Shown piece after piece: positions 53,181-61,809 of a stretch of 64,000 nt of DNA; position 1 is the stretch's first letter; each line of letters opens with the position of its first letter. Below the pieces are notes generated by a model, which saw only the letters and a list, made by a program, of their open reading frames with translations, did not search any database and was not told the DNA's origin. Made by a program: the position numbers and the translations under genes. Source of the DNA: Microbacterium sp. MAH-37 (GTDB lineage: Bacteria > Actinomycetota > Actinomycetes > Actinomycetales > Microbacteriaceae); NCBI RefSeq assembly GCF_009758255.1, contig NZ_WSEN01000009.1, positions 286,863 to 350,862 of the forward strand. Reading direction: 5' to 3'.

Positions 53181-54681
53181 CAGCGCTCCCCCGGTCGATC
53201 CAGTCCCGCACCGCCTCGGCGAAGCGGTGGCCGCGATCCGCGTAGCTCGTGAACTGGTCGAAGGATGCCGCCGCAGGAGCCAGCAGAACTGTGCCCCCGT
53301 CGACTGCGATCCCCGTCGCCAGTTGGACGACGCGGGTCATGACATCTCCAGTGTCTGCGGGGATCACCTCGTAGAGCGGCACACTCGGCGCGTGTCGCCG
53401 GAATGCCGCCAGCACCGGATCCCGGTCGACGCCGATCACGATCGCCGCGCCGGCGGTGCCGCCGACCTCGGCGACCAGTTCGGAGATGTCGACGCCTTTG
53501 AGGTCGCCGCCGACGACCCAGACGGCGCCGGGATAGGCCCGCAACGAGGAGGCCGCGGCATGCGGGTTCGTGGCCTTGGAATCGTCGACCCAGGTGATGC
53601 CGCCATGCTCGGCGATCACCTGGATACGGTGCGCGTCGAGGCGGAACGCCTGCAGGGCGCGGTGGACGGTCTCTGGCTCGATGCCCAGGGAGCGCGCCAG
53701 CGCGGAGGCGGCGAGGACGTTCTGCACGATGTGCGGCGCGGACAGCCCGACGCGGCGCAGATCGTCGAGCGTGGTCAGCTCGAGGGCGCTGTTGCGGCGG
53801 TCGTCGAGGAAGGCCCGGTCGACGACGATGCCGTCCACGACCCCCAGGTCGCTGGGTCCTGGCGTGCCGAGGTCGAACCCGATCGCTCGAGCGCCCTCGA
53901 CGACGTCCGCCTCCTCGACCATGAGCCTGGTCGCCTCATCCGCCTTGTTGTAGACGCAGGCGACACGGGTGTTGCGGTACACCAGTGCCTTCGCATCGCG
54001 GTAGGCCTGTGCACTGCCGTGCCAGACGAGGTGGTCGTCGGCGAGGTTCAGGCAGACGGCGGCGTGCGGGTACAGCTCCGCCTCCGGCGCGGCGAGGCCC
54101 AGATACCAGAGCTGGTGGCTGGACAGCTCGACCACGAGCACGTCGAACCCGCCCGGGTCGCGCACCGCGTCGAGCACGGGCACGCCGATGTTGCCGCACG
54201 GCGCCGCGCGCAGCCCGCCCTCGGCGAGCAGCGATGCGGTCAGCTGCGTCGTGGTGGTCTTGCCGTTCGTACCGGTGATGAGCACCCAGTCAGCAGGCGT
54301 GCCGTCCGGACGCACGACCTTGTCGCGCACCCGCCAGGCGAGCTCGACGTCGCCCCACAGGGCGATCCCGGCATCCTGCGTCCAGCGGATCACCGGATGC
54401 GCGGGCGGGAACCCGGGCGAGGCGATCACCACGTCCGGCGTGAACTCGATCAGCGACGCCGGGGGCTCCGCGAGCGAGCCGAGCTCCAGTCGCGCGCCGA
54501 TCACCGGCAGCAGACGCTGATACTCCTCCGATGCCGACTCGGAGAGCACGAGCACCTCTGCTCCGAGCTCGGTGAGCGTGTCGGCGACCGAGAATCCCGT
54601 CGTCGACAACCCGAGCACCGCCACCCTGAGCCCCGCCCAGTCGGCATTCCAGCTGGTCAGACCCTTCAGACGCGCGCTCAT
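53149..54681 (-). CDS. murD: UDP-N-acetylmuramoyl-L-alanine-D-glutamate ligase
   Basis: MurD adds D-Glu to UDP-MurNAc-L-Ala. The 510-residue protein has RVAVLGLSTTGFSVADTL (N-terminal domain), WVLITGTNGKTTTTQLTASL (ATP P-loop), VVELSSHQLWYL, NLADDHLVWHG and WVDDSKATNPHAAASSL. It is somewhat longer than the usual 450 residues, mainly by C-terminal and linker segments. The ATG overlaps the mraY stop (ATGA), and a long open frame upstream in mraY is not part of it. Confidence 0.96.
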   Translation of the reverse strand: MSARLKGLTSWNADWAGLRVAVLGLSTTGFSVADTLTELGAEVLVLSESASEEYQRLLPVIGARLELGSLAEPPASLIEFTPDVVIASPGFPPAHPVIRWTQDAGIALWGDVELAWRVRDKVVRPDGTPADWVLITGTNGKTTTTQLTASLLAEGGLRAAPCGNIGVPVLDAVRDPGGFDVLVVELSSHQLWYLGLAAPEAELYPHAAVCLNLADDHLVWHGSAQAYRDAKALVYRNTRVACVYNKADEATRLMVEEADVVEGARAIGFDLGTPGPSDLGVVDGIVVDRAFLDDRRNSALELTTLDDLRRVGLSAPHIVQNVLAASALARSLGIEPETVHRALQAFRLDAHRIQVIAEHGGITWVDDSKATNPHAAASSLRAYPGAVWVVGGDLKGVDISELVAEVGGTAGAAIVIGVDRDPVLAAFRRHAPSVPLYEVIPADTGDVMTRVVQLATGIAVDGGTVLLAPAAASFDQFTSYADRGHRFAEAVRDWIDRGSADDADGSPEAR

Positions 54682-55778
54682 ACGTGTGTCAGCCAGTCGA
54701 CGTAGAACACACCGACGGCGGATGCCGCGAGCAGGCCGGCGATGATCCAGAGGCGCACGACGATCGTGACCTCCTGCCAGCCGCGCATCTCGAGATGGTG
54801 ATGGAACGGACTCATCAGGAACAGCCGCTTGCCGCGCGTGATCTTGAAGTACAGGCGCTGCAGGATGACCGAGCCGCTGGAGAGCACGAAGACGCCGGCG
54901 ATGAGCAGAAGAAGCAGCTCGGTGCGGGTGAGGATCGCCATCGCGGCGACCACGCCGCCGATCGCCATCGACCCGACGTCGCCCATGAACACCTTCGCCT
55001 TGGGCGCGTTCCACCAGAGGAAGCCGATCAGACCCCCGGTGAACGCCGCGGCTACGGTGGCGAGGTTGAGGGGCTCGCGCACCTCGTAACATCCGGCCAC
55101 CGCGACGCCGATGCAGGACTGCTTGTACTGCCAGAACGCGATCAGCCCGTAGGAGCCGACGACGAAGATGCCGGAACCGGCGGCGAGCCCGTCCAGTCCG
55201 TCGGTGAGGTTCACGCTGTTCGAGGTCGCGACCCCGATCAGCGAGACCCACACCAGGTACAGGATCCAGCCCAGCACGGTGCCGAACGCCATCAGGTTCA
55301 GCCACGGGATGTCACGGAACAGCGAGACGTAGCTGCTGGCGGAGGTCTGGCCATAGCTGTTCTGGAACGCCGGCGCGAGTGCGACGATGCCGAACGGGAT
55401 GAGAACCAGCAGCTGGCCGATCACCTTGCGCCAGCCGGAGAGGCCGAGGCTGCGCTGGCTGCGCACCTTCATGTAGTCGTCGATAAAGCCCACGACCCCG
55501 AAGCCGACCATGAGCCAGAGCACGAGGATCGCGGAGAGCGCCGGCTCGCTGCCGCCGATGTAGACGCCCGTGAAGTACCCGACGATCGTGCCCGAGATGA
55601 AGATCAGGCCGCCCATGCTCGGCGTGCCGCGCTTGTGGCCATGGCTCGGGTTGCTGATGTCCTCTGGGGTGCGGATGACCTGTCCCCAGCCGAGTCTCCG
55701 GAACAGGCGGAGGAAGACGGGGGTCAGGAAGAGCGAGAAGGCGAGCGATACCGCCGCCGCCATTAGCAGAGACCTCAC
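54678..55778 (-). CDS. mraY: Phospho-N-acetylmuramoyl-pentapeptide-transferase MraY
   Basis: This 366-residue enzyme with ten membrane helices transfers phospho-MurNAc-pentapeptide to undecaprenyl phosphate, giving lipid I. Motifs are GTPSMGGLIFI, the Asp-rich GFIDDYMKV, TNSVNLTDGLDGLAAG (catalytic Asp) and FFM-like SPFHHHLEMRGWQEVTIVVRLW. The start is GTG at 55778, overlapping the murF stop (GTGA). Confidence 0.97.
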   Translation of the reverse strand: MRSLLMAAAVSLAFSLFLTPVFLRLFRRLGWGQVIRTPEDISNPSHGHKRGTPSMGGLIFISGTIVGYFTGVYIGGSEPALSAILVLWLMVGFGVVGFIDDYMKVRSQRSLGLSGWRKVIGQLLVLIPFGIVALAPAFQNSYGQTSASSYVSLFRDIPWLNLMAFGTVLGWILYLVWVSLIGVATSNSVNLTDGLDGLAAGSGIFVVGSYGLIAFWQYKQSCIGVAVAGCYEVREPLNLATVAAAFTGGLIGFLWWNAPKAKVFMGDVGSMAIGGVVAAMAILTRTELLLLLIAGVFVLSSGSVILQRLYFKITRGKRLFLMSPFHHHLEMRGWQEVTIVVRLWIIAGLLAASAVGVFYVDWLTHV

Positions 55779-57187
55779 GAGAACGATTCTCCCAGACGAT
55801 CGCCGAGAAACCTCAGTCCCGCGGAGTTGGATGATTTCACGAGCACCAGGTCGCCGTCGCGCAGCTCACCGGTGAGGTAGTCGAAGGCGGCGTCCTGATC
55901 TGGCAGATGCACGGCCTCGCCGTCCCAGGACCCCTCGCCCACGGCGGCGAGGAACAGCCGGCGAGCCTCCGCGCCCACGACGACTATGCGCTGGATGTTC
56001 AGCCGGACCGCGAGCAGGCCGATCCGGTCGTGCTCCTCGCCGTCGACCTCGCCCAGTTCGCTCATCGCACCGAGCACCGCGACCGTGCGCTGACCGGGCG
56101 CGGCGATCTGTGCCAGCGTCCGCAGAGCGGCCGCCATCGCGTCCGGGCTGGCGTTGTAGGCGTCGTTGATGATCCGCACGCGGTCGCCGCCCATCGGCTG
56201 CATCCGCCAGCGTTCGGCGATCTCGACGGTCTCGAGGCGTTCGATGGCCGTGGCCGCCGGGACACCGAGGGCGCCCGTGGCGGCGATTGCAGCGAGGGCG
56301 TTCGACACATGATGCTCGCCGAGCACCTGCATCCGCAGCGGAAGCGTCTGGTCGCCCTCGTGCACGACGCAGGTCGTGCCCGAGGCCGAGACCTCGACAT
56401 CCGAGGCCCGCAGGTCCGCGGCATCCGTCCGGCCGAACCCGACCACACGCATACCGCGCGATTCGGCGAGGGGACGCATCGCGGCCACCCGCGGGTCGTC
56501 GACGTTGAGCACGGCGGTGCCGCCGGGGCGGGCGGCCTCGATCAGTTCCGCCTTCGCCTGAGCGGTCTTCTCGATGCCGCCGAAGCCCCCGGCATGCGCC
56601 AGACCGACCATCAGCACGACGACGACATCCGGCTCGACGAGCCCGGCGAGCCGGGCGATGCTGCCCGCGCCGGAGGCGCCGAACTCGCTCACCAGGTACT
56701 TGGTGCTCTCGGTCACCCGCAGCATGGTAACGGGGGCGCCGACCTCGTTGTTGTACGAGTTGATCGGCGCGACCGTCTCGCCCTCGGCCTGCAGGATGCG
56801 GGCGACGAAGTTCTTGGTCGTCGTCTTGCCGTTGGAGCCGGTGATCCCCACGACGCGCAGGTCGCCCTTCGCGCGCACGCGGGCGACGACCTCCTTCGCG
56901 AGCGCGGCGAGAGCCTCGATCACGTCGGCGACGACGATCTGGCTGACGGCCTCGTCCACGGGGTGCTCGACGATCGCGAGCACCGCGCCGGAGGCGACGG
57001 CGGCACCGACGAAGCGATGCCCGTCGGTGACCTCCCCCGGCTTCGCGACGAAGACGGCGCCGGGCACCATCTTGCGAGAGTCGGTGTCGACCACGCCGGA
57101 GACGAGGGTCTCGGCGGTGTCTGATCCGTGCAGCCGCAGCTCACCCCCCAGGACGGAGGCGATCTCGGAGAGGGACAGGGCGATCAT
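55775..57187 (-). CDS. murF: UDP-MurNAc-tripeptide-D-Ala-D-Ala ligase
   Basis: MurF adds the D-Ala-D-Ala dipeptide to the stem peptide. The 470-residue ligase has VVDTDSRKMVPGAVFVAKPG, the ATP site VVGITGSNGKTTTKNFVARI, INSYNNEVGAPVTMLR, the Mur-ligase Lys region GIEKTAQAKAELI and NDAYNASPDAMAAALRTL. Directly upstream is ftsI, with only 34 nt between, so the murE gene commonly found there is absent. Confidence 0.96.
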   Translation of the reverse strand: MIALSLSEIASVLGGELRLHGSDTAETLVSGVVDTDSRKMVPGAVFVAKPGEVTDGHRFVGAAVASGAVLAIVEHPVDEAVSQIVVADVIEALAALAKEVVARVRAKGDLRVVGITGSNGKTTTKNFVARILQAEGETVAPINSYNNEVGAPVTMLRVTESTKYLVSEFGASGAGSIARLAGLVEPDVVVVLMVGLAHAGGFGGIEKTAQAKAELIEAARPGGTAVLNVDDPRVAAMRPLAESRGMRVVGFGRTDAADLRASDVEVSASGTTCVVHEGDQTLPLRMQVLGEHHVSNALAAIAATGALGVPAATAIERLETVEIAERWRMQPMGGDRVRIINDAYNASPDAMAAALRTLAQIAAPGQRTVAVLGAMSELGEVDGEEHDRIGLLAVRLNIQRIVVVGAEARRLFLAAVGEGSWDGEAVHLPDQDAAFDYLTGELRDGDLVLVKSSNSAGLRFLGDRLGESFS

Positions 57188-57221
57188 GACGAACTCCAGT
57201 ACCGGCTGGGCGTGCGGCGGG

Positions 57222-59006
57222 TCATTCGCCGAACTTGGGGAGGGGCGCCTCCATCGGAGTGGACGACGGAGCGACGCGGTAGGTCTTCAGCACCTGGGTC
57301 AGCGCCTTCTGCAGAGCGGGCGCGGTTGCTGCCGACGAGGTAATCCTAGTCGGCTCCTCCATCGTGATCATCACCACGTACTGCGGGTCCTCGATCGGGG
57401 CGACGCCGAGGATCGAGGTGTAGTACAGCCCGGACTTGTACCCGCCGTTGCCGTTCGCGACCTCCGCGGTTCCCGTCTTGATGCCGATCCGGTACCCGGG
57501 GACCTTGACGGTGTTCGCGAGGCCGCCCTGCACGGCGACGTTCTCGAGCATCCGGCGAACCTGCGCGGCGGTGTCCTCGGAGACCACCCGGTTCTTCTTC
57601 ACCTCGGTGGTGTGCTCGACGCCCTCGCGGTCCGTGCACGACTCGATCAGGCTCAGATCGATGTGCTCCCCGCCGTTTGCGAGCGTCTGGTACGCACTGG
57701 CCACCTGGATCGGCGTGACGGTGAAGGCCTGGCCGAAGGTGGTGGTGTAGTACGTCTGGTTGTCCCACGGCTTCTTCCTGGGGTCGCGCACACCACCCGA
57801 CTCCTCGTCCGGGAAGCCGATGGCGGTCGGGGTGCCGACGCCGAACTTCTTCAGGTAGTCGTAGCGCACCTCGGGAGTGACCTTCGAGCCGAACTTGGAC
57901 AGTGCCACGTTCGACGAGTCGATCAGCGCGCCGGCGAGGGTGTAGTCGTACTCCGGGTGTCCGAACGAGTCGCCGATGTTCGCGCCGTTCGGGAAGCGCT
58001 CCCGGCCCTTCGCCGAGACGACGCTCAGCGGTGTCGCCGCGCCCTCTTCGATCACCGTCGCCGCGGTGACCGGCTTGAACGTCGAGCCGGGCTCGTAGCT
58101 GTGCGAGAAGATCTGTGAGCGCCAGTAGGTCGGCTCCGTGCCGTCGATGTTGTTCGGGTCCAGGGCCGGGTACTGCGCCGCGGCACGGATCTTGCCCGTC
58201 TTCACCTCGACCACGGTCGCGGTGGCGGACTTCGCGCCCTGCCGCTGCGCCTCCTCGGCGATCATCTGCGACAGGTACCACTCCAGGTCGCTGTCGATCG
58301 TGAGCTTCACGGTGCCGCCGTCGACGGCGGGGGTCTCCCGATCGCTGCCGGGGACGATCACCCCGTTCTTCCCGCGCAGATAGGTGCGTTCGCCGTTCTC
58401 AGGCGCGAGGCACTGCGCCTCCATCTTCTCGACGCCGTAGCCCTCGCCGTTGCTGTTCACGAAGCCGACCAGGTTGCCTCCGACGGCGCCGTTCGGGTAC
58501 ACCCGCACCGCCCGTGACTTCATCGCCAGATACGGCAGCTCGAGCTCGCGCAGCTCGAGGTACTGGTCGGTCGACAGGCCCTTCTTCTTCAGCAGGTAGT
58601 ACCGGGACCCGGCGTTGTCCGCGAGGTTGGCGGCGACCTCGGCACGCAGCTCATCGGCATCCAGCCCGGTGATGTCGGCGATCTTCGTGCTCGCCTCGGC
58701 CCACGGCATCGGTGCCTTGTCCTTCTTCTCGAGCTCGGTGATCAGCCACGGGTCCAGCTGCGCGTCGTAGACCAGCTTGCTGGATGCGAGGACCGTGCCG
58801 TTCTCGTCGACGATGTCACCGCGGTTGCCTGCGACCGGCTGCGTGCTGCCGAGGTTCCCGGTCTTGCGGGACTCCTCGACATGCTCGTCCGCACGCACCA
58901 CCTGGATGTCGACGAGGCGCACCACGAAGGCACCGAGCACGGCGAGCACCACGGCGAGGGCGACCACCGTGCGGCGACGCGGGCTGCGGGTTGCGCGGGT
59001 GGTCAT
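57222..59006 (-). CDS. ftsI: FtsI/PBP3, septal D,D-transpeptidase
   Basis: This 594-residue class B penicillin-binding protein has a short cytoplasmic N-terminus, one membrane helix (residues 14-32) and a PBP dimer domain. The transpeptidase domain has the active-site motif STFK (S308-K311), S364-S-N366 and K510-T-G512. It cross-links septal peptidoglycan with FtsW. The ATG at 59006 is chosen for the family N-terminus TTRATRSPRRRTV and lies 25 nt after ftsL. Cys residues at 199 and 457 may form a disulfide outside. Confidence 0.96.
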   Translation of the reverse strand: MTTRATRSPRRRTVVALAVVLAVLGAFVVRLVDIQVVRADEHVEESRKTGNLGSTQPVAGNRGDIVDENGTVLASSKLVYDAQLDPWLITELEKKDKAPMPWAEASTKIADITGLDADELRAEVAANLADNAGSRYYLLKKKGLSTDQYLELRELELPYLAMKSRAVRVYPNGAVGGNLVGFVNSNGEGYGVEKMEAQCLAPENGERTYLRGKNGVIVPGSDRETPAVDGGTVKLTIDSDLEWYLSQMIAEEAQRQGAKSATATVVEVKTGKIRAAAQYPALDPNNIDGTEPTYWRSQIFSHSYEPGSTFKPVTAATVIEEGAATPLSVVSAKGRERFPNGANIGDSFGHPEYDYTLAGALIDSSNVALSKFGSKVTPEVRYDYLKKFGVGTPTAIGFPDEESGGVRDPRKKPWDNQTYYTTTFGQAFTVTPIQVASAYQTLANGGEHIDLSLIESCTDREGVEHTTEVKKNRVVSEDTAAQVRRMLENVAVQGGLANTVKVPGYRIGIKTGTAEVANGNGGYKSGLYYTSILGVAPIEDPQYVVMITMEEPTRITSSAATAPALQKALTQVLKTYRVAPSSTPMEAPLPKFGE

Positions 59007-59031
59007 CTGCGGCTCCGTCCGGTTCGTTTCT

Positions 59032-59616
59032 TCAGTGCGTCTGCGGGATGGGCAGGCCGTCGTCCAGCGACGGCGGGAGTGCGGGATCGGTCTTCTTCTC
59101 CGCGGCTTCGGTCCCGGCGGCATCAGATGCCGCTCCGTCCTTCGCCGCGGGTTCCTCGGTCTTCGGCGCGTCGAGCAGGGCGTTGCCGACCTTGGTCGGC
59201 CCGTTCGGATCGACCGTCGAGATCCAGCCCGGCGCATCCGCCACTCCGAGGACCGCGCCGTCGCTCAGCCGCAGATAAGACGCGCTGCCCGCGACGACGA
59301 GGCCGAGGGATGCCGCCTTGCTGGCGAGCGACTGCGGTGAGCTGAGACCGACGAGCTCGTCCTGCATGGCCTGCTTCTCGAGGCTGAGCGCGCGCTGCTT
59401 GGCGTTCAGATCGGCGAGGACGAACGAGTCCTGGGTCGAGGCCAGTGACAGCCCCATCTGCAGGATGCCGATCAGCGCCACACCGCCGACGGCGAGCATC
59501 GCGTACGCGAGCCGCGGGCGACGTCTGCGACCGGGCGCGCTCAGGGCGTGCAGTCGGCGTTCGGATGCGGATTCCGGCTTCTCGCGGGGTTCGGCGCGGA
59601 GCGCGTTCAGGCTCAT
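59032..59616 (-). CDS. ftsL: FtsL-like division protein
   Basis: This 194-residue bitopic protein has a basic cytoplasmic N-terminus, a membrane helix ([19 protein letters not shown], residues 40-58) and a leucine-heptad coiled coil ([20 protein letters not shown]). A Pro/Glu/Ala-rich tail extends outside. Position between rsmH and ftsI supports FtsL. The ATG at 59616 overlaps the rsmH stop (ATGA). Confidence 0.85.
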   Translation of the reverse strand: MSLNALRAEPREKPESASERRLHALSAPGRRRRPRLAYAMLAVGGVALIGILQMGLSLASTQDSFVLADLNAKQRALSLEKQAMQDELVGLSSPQSLASKAASLGLVVAGSASYLRLSDGAVLGVADAPGWISTVDPNGPTKVGNALLDAPKTEEPAAKDGAASDAAGTEAAEKKTDPALPPSLDDGLPIPQTH

Positions 59617-60551
59617 GTCGCCTCCCTGATCTTCTCGGCCGCACGCAGACGCACGGGGATCGCCCGCGGGTTGCGAGCGCGTTCTTCTTCGGTGGCCTGC
59701 TCCGCGCCCTTGGTGAGGATGCGGAAGCGCGGCGCGTGTTCCGGCAGCTCCACCGGCAGGCCGGCGGGTGCCGTGGAGGCCGCGGCGGCGGCGAAGGCCT
59801 GCTTCACCAGGCGGTCCTCCAGGGACTGGTACGACATGACGGCGATCCGGCCGCCAACGGCCAGCGCATCCATCGCTGCCGGGATCGCGTCGGCGAGCAC
59901 GTTCAGCTCGGCGTTGACCTCGATGCGCAGCGCCTGGAAGACCCGCTTGGCGGGGTGCCCCGCGCGCTGGGCGGCGGCCGGCGTCGCCTCGATGAGCAGG
60001 TCGACGAGGTCGCCGGAGCGGGTCAGCGGATGCTCGTCGCGGGAGGTGACGATGAAACGGGCGTAGCGCGCGGCGAGCTTCTCCTCGCCGTAGCGCTCGA
60101 AGATCCGGCGGAGGTTGCCCTCGCTGTACGTGGCGAGCACCTCGGCGGCTGTGACGCCCTTCGTCTGGTCCATCCGCATGTCCAGCGGAGCGTCCTTCGA
60201 ATACGCGAAGCCTCGGTCGGCCTCGTCCAGCTGCAGCGACGAGACGCCGAGGTCGAACAGCATCGCCGAGGCACCCTGCGCGTGCAGACCGATCTCGTCG
60301 TAGACGGTGTGCACCAGCGTGACGCGGTCGCCGAACGGGGCGAGCCGCTCCCCCGCGATGCGCAGCGCGTCGGTGTCGCGATCCAGCCCGATCAGGCGGA
60401 TGTTCGGGAACCGTTCGAGGAACGCCTCGGAGTGCCCGCCCATGCCGAGGGTGGCGTCGACGAGTACCGCGCCGTCGCGTTCGAGTGCGGGCGCCAGGAG
60501 TTCGACGCAGCGGTCGAGCATGACGGGGATGTGGATGTCTCGGAGGTTCAT
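59613..60551 (-). CDS. rsmH: 16S rRNA m4C1402 methyltransferase RsmH
   Basis: This 312-residue SAM-dependent methyltransferase acts on C1402 of 16S rRNA. It has [13 protein letters not shown] at the start, [16 protein letters not shown] (SAM motif), [43 protein letters not shown] and [16 protein letters not shown]. Formerly named MraW. It lies between mraZ and ftsL in the usual dcw order, 109 nt after mraZ. Confidence 0.97.
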   Translation of the reverse strand: MNLRDIHIPVMLDRCVELLAPALERDGAVLVDATLGMGGHSEAFLERFPNIRLIGLDRDTDALRIAGERLAPFGDRVTLVHTVYDEIGLHAQGASAMLFDLGVSSLQLDEADRGFAYSKDAPLDMRMDQTKGVTAAEVLATYSEGNLRRIFERYGEEKLAARYARFIVTSRDEHPLTRSGDLVDLLIEATPAAAQRAGHPAKRVFQALRIEVNAELNVLADAIPAAMDALAVGGRIAVMSYQSLEDRLVKQAFAAAAASTAPAGLPVELPEHAPRFRILTKGAEQATEEERARNPRAIPVRLRAAEKIREAT

Positions 60552-60660
60552 GATCTCTGGGTCCTGTCGTGTGGGGTGACCTCCGGCTCTGATTCCCCTC
60601 CGCTCGACCCGGCACCGGGGAAGTGTGTCGGGGCGGAGCGGCGAGGCATCACAGCCGTGG

Positions 60661-61092
60661 TCAGAACAGGCCGGGAATCACCTCCTGTTCGAGGTCTGCG
60701 TAGCTCTCCTCGTTGGAGGTGAGGTAGTCGTTCCATGCGGCTGCGTCCCAGATCTCGGCGTGGGCGCCGACACCGGTGACGACGAGCTCCTTGCCGAGCC
60801 CGGCGTACTGCCGCAGGTGCGCAGGAAGAGTGATGCGGTTCTGGCTGTCCGGCATCTCGGCGCTGGCGCCGGAGAGGAACATGCGCAGGAAGTCACGGGC
60901 CTGCTTGTTGCTGAGCGGAGCCTGGCGGATCTTCTCGTGCAACTCCTCGAACTCGGCGGTGCTGAAGACGTAGAGGCAGCGCTCCTGTCCACGGGTGACC
61001 ACGACGCCGCCGGCGAGATCCTCGCGGAACTTCGCAGGAAGGATCACCCTTCCCTTGTCGTCCAGTTTCGGCGTGTGGGTACCCAGCAGCAT
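60661..61092 (-). CDS. mraZ: MraZ transcriptional regulator
   Basis: This 143-residue AbrB-like regulator has two SpoVT/AbrB-type repeats ([20 protein letters not shown] and [20 protein letters not shown]). It binds repeated boxes upstream of its own operon and controls dcw expression. AGAGGGGG lies upstream of the ATG. The array of AAGTGG repeats at 61133-61160 is the likely binding site. Confidence 0.96.
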   Translation of the reverse strand: MLLGTHTPKLDDKGRVILPAKFREDLAGGVVVTRGQERCLYVFSTAEFEELHEKIRQAPLSNKQARDFLRMFLSGASAEMPDSQNRITLPAHLRQYAGLGKELVVTGVGAHAEIWDAAAWNDYLTSNEESYADLEQEVIPGLF

Positions 61093-61132
61093 CGGCCTTC
61101 ACCCCCTCTGAATCCGGCCAACTCGAGGTGCG

Positions 61133-61160
61133 CCCCACTTTACTCCACTTGTCTCCACTT
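61133..61160 (-). promoter_or_regulatory. MraZ box array upstream of mraZ
   Basis: On the minus strand AAGTGGAG (61153-61160), AAGTGGAG (61143-61150) and AAGTGGGG (61133-61140) repeat every 10 bp, 41-68 nt before the mraZ ATG. MraZ is known to bind tandem GTGG/TGGG repeats with about one helical turn spacing. Confidence 0.7.
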
Positions 61161-61221
61161 TCCTACGACATTCCCGTCGCAATCCCCTCCACACCCCCGT
61201 CTCCACCATCGTCCGGGCATG

Positions 61222-61252
61222 AAAAAACCCCGGAATCTCAAGGATTCCGGGG
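61222..61252 (-). terminator. Rho-independent terminator of the DUF3040 gene
   Basis: The stem CCCCGGAATC / GATTCCGGGG has a 5-nt loop. On the minus strand it is followed by six U. It insulates the mraZ promoter from the DUF3040 transcript. Confidence 0.85.
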
Positions 61253-61254
61253 CC

Positions 61255-61281
61255 GTGGAGTGAAGTGGAGGAAAAGTGGAG
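61255..61281 (+). promoter_or_regulatory. Second array of MraZ-like boxes in the opposite orientation
   Basis: GTGGAG occurs at 61255, 61265 and 61276 on the plus strand (steps of 10 and 11 bp). This lies between the DUF3040 terminator and the end of that gene. No plus-strand promoter is obvious, so its role is unclear. Confidence 0.45.
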
Positions 61282-61309
61282 GGATCCGGTGTGGATCAGC
61301 CTTCGCGGA

Positions 61310-61693
61310 TCAGCGCCCTTCCTGGCGGCGATCCCAGCGGTCGTTCATGCGATCCATGAAGGACGAGGAATCGTTGCCGCGGGGGGATCGCTCTTCGTGG
61401 GGCGCGGGGCCGGTGCGGCGCACGGGGGTGAAGGCGAGCATCACCCCGGCGAGCATCGCGAGGAACGCGATGACTCCGACGACGATGCTGAACACACCAC
61501 CCAGCTGCGGGCCGAGCGCGACGGCGGCGATGAGACCGCCGACGCCGGCGAGCAGCAGCAGAGCGCCGTAGATGAGGTTGCGATAGCTGAGCGATCGGTC
61601 CCCCGAGGGCGCGGTGACGACATCGGCGTCATTCTGAAGGAGATGGCGTTCCATCTCGTCGAGCAGACGCTGCTCCTGTTCGGAAAGAGGCAT
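61310..61693 (-). CDS. DUF3040 membrane protein
   Basis: This 127-residue protein has the DUF3040 start PLSEQEQRLLDEMERHL, two membrane helices (about residues 38-85, YGALLLLAGVGGLIAAVAL and VVGVIAFLAMLAGVMLAF) and an Arg/Asp-rich tail (SFMDRMNDRWDRRQEG). The family is near-universal beside the dcw cluster in actinobacteria; function unknown. The ATG at 61693 has GAGGGGG at the right distance; an ATG 6 nt upstream has none. Confidence 0.88.
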   Translation of the reverse strand: MPLSEQEQRLLDEMERHLLQNDADVVTAPSGDRSLSYRNLIYGALLLLAGVGGLIAAVALGPQLGGVFSIVVGVIAFLAMLAGVMLAFTPVRRTGPAPHEERSPRGNDSSSFMDRMNDRWDRRQEGR

Positions 61694-61797
61694 TTCCATC
61701 CCCCTCGGGTTCGTCTTCTCATCTTACTCTCGCGCAGCGCGCTCGGGCCAGCGTTCGCCCACAACCAGCTGCGTATCGACTGTGTCTGTATGCACCA

Positions 61798-61803
61798 TAG
61801 GCT
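61798..61803 (+). promoter_or_regulatory. Candidate leaderless promoter of the polyprenyl synthase gene
   Basis: TAGGCT ends 6 nt before the GTG at 61810. A TCGACT at 61776-61781, 16 bp upstream, may be the -35. Confidence 0.5.
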
Positions 61804-61809
61804 GTGAAC

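Noticed and set aside
54682..55305. 208-codon extension of the murD frame into mraY
   Set aside because: It is an Arg/Gly-rich shadow of mraY; MurD family N-terminus and the ATGA overlap support the start at 54681.
59617..60615. 333-codon extension of the ftsL frame into rsmH
   Set aside because: It is a shadow of rsmH with low-complexity Arg/Ala sequence; the real FtsL starts at 59616.
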